Program-made: the position numbers and the translations under genes
Origin: Pedococcus sp.
Lineage (GTDB): Bacteria; Actinomycetota; Actinomycetes; Actinomycetales; Dermatophilaceae
NCBI GenBank assembly: GCA_025936615.1
Contig: JAICSZ010000171.1
Coordinates: 1-5,400 of the forward strand
Reading direction: 5' to 3'
Length of the DNA stretch: 5,400 bases
The notes under the pieces: model-generated
What the model was told of the DNA's origin: nothing
What the model saw: only the letters and a program-made list of their open reading frames with translations
The model's database searches: none
Shown here: positions 1 through 4,683 of the stretch, in pieces
Position numbering within the stretch: the first letter of the stretch is position 1
Layout of the letters: each line of letters begins with the position of its first letter

Positions 1-769
1 CGCCAACATGCCGTGGGCACGCCTGGAGTCGTTCCTCACCTCGGTGCTCGAGATCGAGAACATCCGCGACATCCGCCTGGCCACGAAGGCCCTGATGGGC
101 CTGCCGCAGCACTGGCTGCAGGACGACGTCGTCGAGGGCGTGGGCCGGGTCGCGCAGAAGGCGCACGCCCGGGGTGTCTCCCTGGCGATCCACACCCACG
201 TCAACAACGCGGCGTCGGTGACCCCGCTGGTGGCGAAGGCCTCCCGCACCATGCTCGAGGCCGGGGTGCGCGACGTGCGCAACCAGGGCGTGCTCATGCG
301 GGGCGTCAACGACTCCACCGAGCAGCTGCTCGACCTGTGCTTCGCCCTGGCCGACGACGCGATGATCACGCCGTACTACTTCTACATGTGCGACATGATC
401 CCGTTCTCGGAGCACTGGCGGCTCTCGCTCGCCGAGGCGCAGCACCTGCAGCACTCGATGATGGGTTACCTGCCGGGCTTCTCCACCCCTCGGATCGTCT
501 GCGACGTGCCGTTCGTGGGCAAGCGTTGGGTGCACCAGGTCGACAGCTACGACACCCAGAAGGGGATGTCGTTCTGGCGCAAGAACTACCGCACGTCGAT
601 CGAGGGTGCGGACGAGCAGGCGCTGTCGCGCGACTACGTCTACTACGACCCGATCTACACCCTGCCCGAGTCCGGCCAGCAGTGGTGGCGCGACCAGGGT
701 GGGCACGACGAGGCGCACCGGGTCGCGGTGGAGCGGGCTGCCGCGTCGCGCGAGGCGTCGCTGGTCTGA
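1..769 (+). CDS. kamA: KamA-family radical SAM aminomutase (lysine 2,3-aminomutase-like), C-terminal part
   Basis: Partial at the left edge: the frame is open from position 2 (Ala-Asn-Met...) to the TGA at 767-769. The family moves an amino group from C2 to C3 of an amino acid, using SAM, a 4Fe-4S cluster and PLP in the cytoplasm. The radical SAM CxxxCxxC motif would lie upstream and is not seen. What is seen is the second half of the barrel: IRDIRLATKAL (about 67-100), LAIHTHVNN (182-208), a VRNQGVLMRGVND segment (275-313), PYYFYMCD (371-394) and VCDVPFVGK (500-523). By comparison with clostridial lysine 2,3-aminomutase, the Asp at 392-394 and the Asp at 503-505 match the two residues that hold the substrate's side-chain amine, and the Lys at 521-523 matches the PLP lysine. 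Keeping both Asp argues for a lysine-like rather than a glutamate substrate. The glycine-rich PLP loop is altered. Family assignment is firm; substrate is inferred. Confidence 0.88.
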   Translation, partial: ANMPWARLESFLTSVLEIENIRDIRLATKALMGLPQHWLQDDVVEGVGRVAQKAHARGVSLAIHTHVNNAASVTPLVAKASRTMLEAGVRDVRNQGVLMRGVNDSTEQLLDLCFALADDAMITPYYFYMCDMIPFSEHWRLSLAEAQHLQHSMMGYLPGFSTPRIVCDVPFVGKRWVHQVDSYDTQKGMSFWRKNYRTSIEGADEQALSRDYVYYDPIYTLPESGQQWWRDQGGHDEAHRVAVERAAASREASLV

Positions 770-781
770 CACTCCCGGGTG

Positions 782-797
782 CGTCACCGGTGTGACG
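782..797 (+). other. Small inverted repeat between kamA-like gene and bioY
   Basis: A 6-bp perfect stem (CGTCAC, 782-787, with GTGACG, 792-797) encloses a CGGT tetraloop, 12 bases after the upstream stop codon. Within it, CACCGGTG (785-792) is also an exact palindrome. No T-run follows, so it would be a weak or U-less terminator of the upstream gene. Alternatively it is a protein-binding site about 60 bases upstream of the predicted bioY start. The sequence alone does not decide between these, and chance is possible at this GC content. Confidence 0.3.
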
Positions 798-840
798 TGC
801 CCGACGTGAGACATCGGTATGCCGCGTGGCTCGGCTTCGC

Positions 841-846
841 TAGGTT
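841..846 (+). promoter_or_regulatory. Predicted -10 element for leaderless bioY transcript
   Basis: TAGGTT fits the actinobacterial TANNNT -10 consensus. It ends 6 bases before the GTG at 853, so transcription would start at or next to the start codon. There is no Shine-Dalgarno sequence before that GTG, which agrees with a leaderless message. No clear TTGACA-like -35 is visible at the right distance (around 818-823). Confidence 0.5.
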
Positions 847-852
847 GCTCCC

Positions 853-1464
853 GTGACTGCCATCGCCCTCCCCCGCAAGCGTGTGCTCGCCGACCACGTC
901 CCCGCCGTGGCTGGTGTCCCGGCTCGGGTCGGGTCGCTCGCACGCGACCTGGTCCTGGTCCTCGCCGGTGCCGGCTTCGTCGGCCTCCTGTCGCAGTGGA
1001 GCATCCCTCTGCCCGGCACCCCCGTGCCGCTGACCCTGGGCACCTTTGCCGTCCTGCTCACGGGCGCGTCGCTGGGCTGGCTGCGCGGCCTGCTCAGCAT
1101 CGGCACCTACCTGGTGGCCGGCGGCCTGGGCGTCAACTGGTTCGCCGGCCACAAGGACGGCTGGGGCGGAGCCACCTTCGGGTACGTCATCGGCTTCGTC
1201 GTGGCCGGGGCGCTGGTCGGCTGGCTCGCCCAACGCGGCGGCGACCGCACCGTCAGCAGGACGGTGCTCACCATGGTGCTGGGCAACCTCGTGATCTACT
1301 CCGTCGGCGTCCCCTGGCTCATGGGCGTCACCGGCCTGCACCTGGGCGGTGCCCTCGACGCCGGAGTCGTCCCCTTCCTCCTCGGTGACGCCATCAAGGT
1401 CGCCGCTGCCGCCGGCCTGCTCCCCGCCACCTGGGCCCTGGTCAGGCGCGTCGAGCGCCACTGA
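853..1464 (+). CDS. bioY: BioY, substrate-binding (S) component of biotin ECF transporter
   Basis: A 203-residue integral membrane protein that captures biotin. BioY works with an ECF energizing module (BioMN or a shared one), or in some bacteria seems to work alone. After a basic, extended N-terminus (about residues 1-28) there are roughly six hydrophobic segments. Family signatures are TPVPLTLGTFAVLLTGASLG (56-75), YLVAGGLGVNWFAG (86-99) and FGYVIGFVVA (109-118). Near the C-terminus, LLGDAIK (176-182) carries Asp179 and Lys182, matching the Asp/Lys pair that contacts biotin in Lactococcus BioY. The GTG start at 853 is chosen because a TANNNT -10 box lies just upstream; a later in-frame GTG at 883 is possible. 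No bioM or bioN follows: the next gene, one base on, is a tRNA deacylase. The partner ATPase module must therefore lie elsewhere or be absent. Confidence 0.93.
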   Translation: MTAIALPRKRVLADHVPAVAGVPARVGSLARDLVLVLAGAGFVGLLSQWSIPLPGTPVPLTLGTFAVLLTGASLGWLRGLLSIGTYLVAGGLGVNWFAGHKDGWGGATFGYVIGFVVAGALVGWLAQRGGDRTVSRTVLTMVLGNLVIYSVGVPWLMGVTGLHLGGALDAGVVPFLLGDAIKVAAAAGLLPATWALVRRVERH

Positions 1465-1465
1465 G

Positions 1466-1939
1466 GTGGCCACCGGCACCCCGGCGACCACGGCCCTGAC
1501 GCGGGTCCGGGTCGCCTTCGAGGTGCATCCCTACGACCACGACCCGGCTGCCGCTTCCTACGGGCTCGAGGCCGCGGCTGCGCTGTCGGTGCCGCCGGGC
1601 CAAGTCTTCAAGACCCTCCTCGTGGACAACGGCACCGGGCTCGCTGTCGCGGTCGTGCCGATCGACCGCCAGCTGGACCTGAAGGCCGTTGCGGTGGCGC
1701 TGGGCTGGAAGAGGGCCACCATGGCCGACCCCGCAGCGGCCGAGCGGTCGACAGGGTACGTCGTGGGGGGCATCTCCCCCGTCGGCCAGAAGCGGCGCCT
1801 GCCGACGGTGGTCGACCGCGGCGCGACCGGCTTCCAGCGCATCTACGTCTCCGGTGGTCGTCGCGGCCTGGACCTCTCGCTGGCGCCCGCCGACCTGGTC
1901 CGGGTCACCGACGCGCGCGTCGCCGACATCGCCCGCTGA
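1466..1939 (+). CDS. ybaK: YbaK/EbsC-family Cys-tRNA(Pro) deacylase
   Basis: A 157-residue cytoplasmic protein that hydrolyses cysteine mis-attached to tRNA(Pro) (and Cys-tRNA(Cys) in vitro), a trans-editing step in translation. It aligns along its whole length with E. coli YbaK (159 residues): HPYDHDP (21-27), QVFKTLLV (46-53) with the essential lysine at position 49 (E. coli Lys46), AVVPIDRQLDLKAVA, MADP, RSTGYVVGGISPVGQKRRLP, YVSGGRRGLDL and a C-terminal VADIAR. The frame is open further upstream, but that part overlaps bioY and does not resemble the family. The GTG at 1466 gives the expected length and lies one base after the bioY stop codon. No Shine-Dalgarno sequence is evident, so re-initiation by ribosomes finishing bioY is likely. 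No separate promoter is visible. The biochemical link with biotin uptake is not obvious; shared transcription is inferred from spacing. Confidence 0.94.
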   Translation: MATGTPATTALTRVRVAFEVHPYDHDPAAASYGLEAAAALSVPPGQVFKTLLVDNGTGLAVAVVPIDRQLDLKAVAVALGWKRATMADPAAAERSTGYVVGGISPVGQKRRLPTVVDRGATGFQRIYVSGGRRGLDLSLAPADLVRVTDARVADIAR

Positions 1940-1988
1940 CCACCCGGGGAATCAGGGCAAACCCCGCACAGCCCGGCCTCGGTGCGCC

Positions 1989-1994
1989 TAGCGT
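1989..1994 (+). promoter_or_regulatory. Predicted -10 element for leaderless GH15-like gene
   Basis: TAGCGT fits TANNNT and ends 7 bases before the GTG at 2002, the same layout as the bioY promoter. It overlaps the alternative GTG at 1993, which makes that upstream codon an unlikely start. No recognisable -35 hexamer is seen. Confidence 0.5.
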
Positions 1995-2001
1995 GGCACC
2001 C

Positions 2002-3213
2002 GTGGGGTCCCGGTTGCTCGTCGCGTTCGTGGCGGTGCTGCTGTCGCTGTCCGTGGTCGGGGCCGCCGTCGGGCCCCTCGCGCACCCGCCCGAGGTCGCG
2101 CTGATCACCGCATCCGGCTACCGGGCGGAGCCCGCCTACACACAGAGCGGCCAGGCGGAGGCGGACCGGCTCTGGGTCGCCGAGGGCACGGTCCCTGGAG
2201 CGAGTACGCGGTGGGAGGACATGGCCCGGTGGGCCCTGGTCGACATCCGTTCCTTCACCACCCCGAACGGTGCGGTCGCGGCCGGTCCGGGCGGGCTGTG
2301 GAGCTACTTCTGGCCACGCGACGGCTCGTTCGTGGCCGTGGCCCTGGCGCAGACCGGGCACCCGACCGAGTCGGCCGCGGTGCTCGACCGGCTGGCGCGG
2401 CTCGACTTCGACCCCGCCGTCGGCTTCCAGGCGCGCTACCACCTCGACGGCACGCCGCTGACCGACCGCGAGCGGCAGTCCGACGGCTGCGGCTGGGTCC
2501 TGTGGGCCATCCGAGAGGTACGACGGGCGTCCCCGGCGGCTGTGCCGCCGACCGCGGAAGCGCTGCGCGACCGGTGCCTGCGCACGCTGACGCGGCTGGT
2601 CGACGACGGCCACCGACTACCGCCGCCGTCGCCCGACTACTGGGAACAGCCGGTCGGCCGGACCTCCCTCGGATCGGTAGCGCCGATGCTCGCCGGGCTG
2701 CGCGCGGCCGCGGCGGACTACCACGCCACGGGCGAGCAAGCCCAGGGCGTCGCAGCTGGGCTGGCCGCGGACAGCCTGGCCCAGCTCGTGGCACGCGAGT
2801 TCGGTCCCGGGTACGAGCGGTTCGGGGACGAGGGTGGCGTGGACGCCGCGATCACCATGCTGCTCCCGCCGTTCGCACCGGCCGACGAGGTGGCGCCTCA
2901 TGTGCGCTCGGCGCTGGCCCACTACCAGCGGGCTGCGTTGGAACCGGCCGGTGGCCTGTCGCCCGGGGCCGGCTGGGGCCGCCACGACGGCAACTCCTGG
3001 ACCCCGGAAACCGCACTGGTCGCCCTGTCCGCCGCGGCCAGCGGCCGCACCGGTGAGGCCACACGATGGCTCGACTGGCTGGCGGCCCACCGCACGGCAT
3101 ACGGGTCACTTCCGGAGAAGGTGACCCGCACCGGACGGCCGGGTGGCCCCGCTCCCCTCCTGTGGACGTCCGCGCTGGTGCTGCTCACCCTCGACCAGCT
3201 CGACCAGCGCTGA
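2002..3213 (+). CDS. Exported or membrane-anchored glucoamylase-like glycoside hydrolase (GH15-type)
   Basis: About 403 residues from the GTG at 2002; a GTG at 1993 would add three residues but lies inside the predicted -10 box. The N-terminus is one basic residue plus a hydrophobic run (about 5-23), so a signal peptide or uncleaved anchor puts the rest outside the membrane. The remainder looks like an alpha/alpha-barrel of the glucoamylase type: a PNGAVAAGPGG segment (88-98), YFWPRDGSF (102-110), SDGCGWVLWAI (160-170), PDYWEQ (211-216) and SLPEKV (369-374) before PLLWTSALVLL. By analogy with GH15 enzymes, Glu215 of DYWE is the likely general acid and Glu372 of LPEK the likely base. The family releases glucose from the ends of starch-like or related alpha-glucans. 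The usual large N-terminal beta-sandwich domain is missing, so the protein is short for the family. The substrate is unknown. Confidence 0.8.
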   Translation: MGSRLLVAFVAVLLSLSVVGAAVGPLAHPPEVALITASGYRAEPAYTQSGQAEADRLWVAEGTVPGASTRWEDMARWALVDIRSFTTPNGAVAAGPGGLWSYFWPRDGSFVAVALAQTGHPTESAAVLDRLARLDFDPAVGFQARYHLDGTPLTDRERQSDGCGWVLWAIREVRRASPAAVPPTAEALRDRCLRTLTRLVDDGHRLPPPSPDYWEQPVGRTSLGSVAPMLAGLRAAAADYHATGEQAQGVAAGLAADSLAQLVAREFGPGYERFGDEGGVDAAITMLLPPFAPADEVAPHVRSALAHYQRAALEPAGGLSPGAGWGRHDGNSWTPETALVALSAAASGRTGEATRWLDWLAAHRTAYGSLPEKVTRTGRPGGPAPLLWTSALVLLTLDQLDQR

Positions 3214-3217
3214 GCCG

Positions 3218-3640
3218 CTACTCCCAGGGGGTGGAGAGCACCACGGTGGTGCGCGTCGACACGTTGGCGGTCGCACGGATGCGGGCGAGGAGGTCCTCGA
3301 GGTTTCCGGGCGCCTGGACGCGGGCCTTGAGGATGTAGTTCTCGTCGCCCGCGACTGAGTGGCAGGCCTCGATCTCGGTCACGTCGCGCAACCGCTCGGG
3401 GATGTCGTCGGGGGCCGCCGGGTCGAGCGGCGTGATGGAGATGAAGGCGAGCAGCGGCCGGTCCAGCGCCGTGTGGTCGACGACCGCCGTGTAGCCCTTG
3501 ATGACCCCGCGCCCCTCCAGCCGACGGACGCGCTGGTGGACCGCGGACGTGGACAGGCCGAGTGCCTTGCCGAGGTCGGTGTAGCTCATCCGGCCGTCGG
3601 CACGCAGGAGGTCGACGATGCGACGGTCGAGGTCTTCCAC
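3218..3640 (-). CDS. Lrp/AsnC-family transcriptional regulator
   Basis: A 140-residue DNA-binding regulator. The N-terminal half is an AsnC-type winged helix-turn-helix: LDRRIVDLL (4-12), MSYTDLGKALGLSTSAVHQRVRRLEGRG (about 18-45) and IKGYTAVVD (47-55). The C-terminal half is the RAM/ligand-binding domain (about 62-138), with CHSVAGDENYIL (93-104) matching the family's conserved Gly-Asp turn where effector amino acids bind at subunit interfaces. Such proteins form dimers to octamers and commonly sense an amino acid and control their own gene. The start is GTG at 3640-3638, immediately downstream of a TANNNT box, with no ribosome binding site. It is divergent from the exonuclease gene and convergent with the GH15-like gene, whose stop lies four bases away. 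The effector and targets cannot be told from sequence. Confidence 0.93.
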   Translation of the reverse strand: MEDLDRRIVDLLRADGRMSYTDLGKALGLSTSAVHQRVRRLEGRGVIKGYTAVVDHTALDRPLLAFISITPLDPAAPDDIPERLRDVTEIEACHSVAGDENYILKARVQAPGNLEDLLARIRATANVSTRTTVVLSTPWE

Positions 3641-3646
3641 GTTGAC

Positions 3647-3652
3647 ACCCTA
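3647..3652 (-). promoter_or_regulatory. Predicted -10 element for leaderless Lrp/AsnC gene
   Basis: Read on the minus strand this is TAGGGT, ending 6 bases before the GTG at 3640, the same geometry as at bioY. Its upstream half must overlap the promoter of the divergent exonuclease gene. No clear -35 sequence is seen. Confidence 0.5.
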
Positions 3653-3665
3653 CGGGCGTGGCGTG

Positions 3666-3673
3666 CATCGATG
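3666..3673. promoter_or_regulatory. Exact 8-bp palindrome in the divergent regulator/exonuclease promoter region
   Basis: CATCGATG lies midway between the two predicted start sites (3640 and 3688), where an autoregulating Lrp/AsnC protein could bind. Symmetry does not extend beyond 8 bp, and the sequence is not close to the AT-rich E. coli Lrp consensus. It is listed only as a candidate operator. Confidence 0.2.
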
Positions 3674-3674
3674 G

Positions 3675-3680
3675 CAGCAT
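3675..3680 (+). promoter_or_regulatory. Predicted -10 element for leaderless exonuclease gene
   Basis: CAGCAT matches TANNNT at all positions except the first and ends 7 bases before the ATG at 3688. It lines up with the three other predicted leaderless promoters here (AGNNTG followed by five or six bases to the start codon). It supports the ATG at 3688 over the in-frame GTG at 3658 or ATG at 3679. Confidence 0.4.
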
Positions 3681-3687
3681 GTCCGCC

Positions 3688-4683
3688 ATGACCTCGCCGG
3701 ACGACGCAGCCCGCCTCATGCTCCTCGACTCGGCGTCGCTGTACTTCCGCGCCTTCTTCGGCGTGCCCGACCAGCGCTCGGACCCCTCGCAGCCACCGAC
3801 CAACGCTGTTCGGGGGTTCCTCGACATGATCGCCTCGCTGGTGACGCGTTTCGAGCCGACCCACCTCGCGGCCTGCTGGGACAACGACTGGCGACCGCAG
3901 TGGCGGGTCGACCTGGTCCCGAGCTACAAGGCGCACCGGCTGGCGCAGCAGCCGCCTTCGCCGGCGGTGTCGGACGCCCCGGACCAGGCCCACCCAGCGT
4001 CCGACGACACCTCGCCCGAGGAGGTGCCCGACGACCTCGCGCCGCAGGTGCCCGTGATCGCGGACGCCCTGGCGGCCCTCGGCATCGCCCGGCTCGGCGC
4101 CGACGGCTACGAGGCGGACGACGTCATCGGCACCCTCGCCGCGCGCGCCCGCGGCACCATGCCGGTCGACATCGTCACCGGTGACCGTGACCTGCTCCAG
4201 CTCGTCGACGACGAGCATGGCATCCGCGTCCTGTTCACCGGCAAGGGCGGCGTCCGCGAGCCGGACCTCGCGACCCAGGCGTACCTGTGGGATCGCTACG
4301 CCGTGCCGACAGGCGAGGCCTACGTCGACATGTCGGTGCTGCGCGGCGACACGAGCGACGGCCTGCCCGGCGTCAAGGGCATCGGCGACAAGACCGCAGC
4401 CCAGCTCATCGCGGACCACGGTTCGCTCGCCGCGCTGCGGGCGGCCATCGACTCCGACGACGCCACCATCAAGGGTGCCCGGCGAGCCAACCTGGAGGCA
4501 GCGTCTGCCTACCTCGACGTCGCGCCGACGGTCGTGCGCGTGGCGAGGGACGCCCCGGTGGCCGAGCTCGACCTGCGCCTTCCGGCCGAGGTGGCCGACG
4601 CGGCCCTGCTCAGCAAGGTGGCGAGCGAGTACGGCGTCACCAGCTCGATCAACCGCGTGCTGGCGGCGCTGCAGATCAGCTGA
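3688..4683 (+). CDS. Stand-alone FEN-like 5'-3' exonuclease (Pol I N-terminal domain homologue)
   Basis: About 331 residues from ATG 3688. It resembles the 5' nuclease domain of DNA polymerase I and related stand-alone exonucleases, which remove 5' flaps and RNA primers during replication and repair with two divalent metals. Metal-binding acidic motifs are in order: LLDSASLYFRAFF (Asp14), AACWDND (61-67), YKAHR (80-84), YEADDVIGTLA (141-151) and TGDRDLLQLV (164-173). The helix-three-turn-helix DNA-binding region, GDTSDGLPGVKGIGDKTA (220-237), follows. No polymerase domain follows: the stop comes about 95 residues after that motif. Between YKAHR and VPDDLAPQ is an insertion of about 24 residues (87-110) rich in Pro, Ser, Ala and Asp, absent from E. 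coli Pol I. The frame is open upstream to a GTG at 3658, but the first ten residues so gained are not family-like. The 3' end overlaps the convergent MFS gene by eight bases. Confidence 0.92.
   Translation: MTSPDDAARLMLLDSASLYFRAFFGVPDQRSDPSQPPTNAVRGFLDMIASLVTRFEPTHLAACWDNDWRPQWRVDLVPSYKAHRLAQQPPSPAVSDAPDQAHPASDDTSPEEVPDDLAPQVPVIADALAALGIARLGADGYEADDVIGTLAARARGTMPVDIVTGDRDLLQLVDDEHGIRVLFTGKGGVREPDLATQAYLWDRYAVPTGEAYVDMSVLRGDTSDGLPGVKGIGDKTAAQLIADHGSLAALRAAIDSDDATIKGARRANLEAASAYLDVAPTVVRVARDAPVAELDLRLPAEVADAALLSKVASEYGVTSSINRVLAALQIS

Noticed and set aside
794..808. Direct repeat GACGTG at 794-799 and 803-808 near bioY, considered as a regulator site
   Set aside because: Two short GC-rich hexamers are not distinguishable from chance, and one overlaps the hairpin stem.
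1349..1465. Upstream extension of the ybaK frame into bioY
   Set aside because: The added 39 residues are Ser/Pro-rich, overlap bioY and match nothing in YbaK proteins; the GTG at 1466 gives the expected length.
784..1491. Long minus-strand open frame (235 codons) opposite bioY
   Set aside because: Composition (runs of Gly, Ala, Asp, Gln, Glu, His) is that of an antisense shadow in GC-rich DNA; the plus strand encodes a clear BioY.
1945..1966. CGGGG/CCCCG inverted repeat after ybaK, considered as a terminator
   Set aside because: A 5-bp stem with a 12-base loop and no T-run is too weak to support a terminator call.
3238..3252. Near-palindrome GCACCACGGTGGTGC near the Lrp gene 3' end, considered as a bidirectional terminator
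   Set aside because: It encodes the conserved Thr-Thr-Val-Val end of the Lrp domain, has almost no loop and no T-run on either side.
2922..3884. Long minus-strand open frame (320 codons) spanning the GH15-like 3' end, the Lrp gene and the exonuclease 5' end
   Set aside because: It overlaps three recognisable genes, including the Lrp gene on the same strand in another frame, and is Arg/Pro-rich with no family resemblance.
3586..4419. Minus-strand open frame (277 codons) opposite the exonuclease
   Set aside because: Antisense shadow of a well-recognised gene; no recognisable domain.
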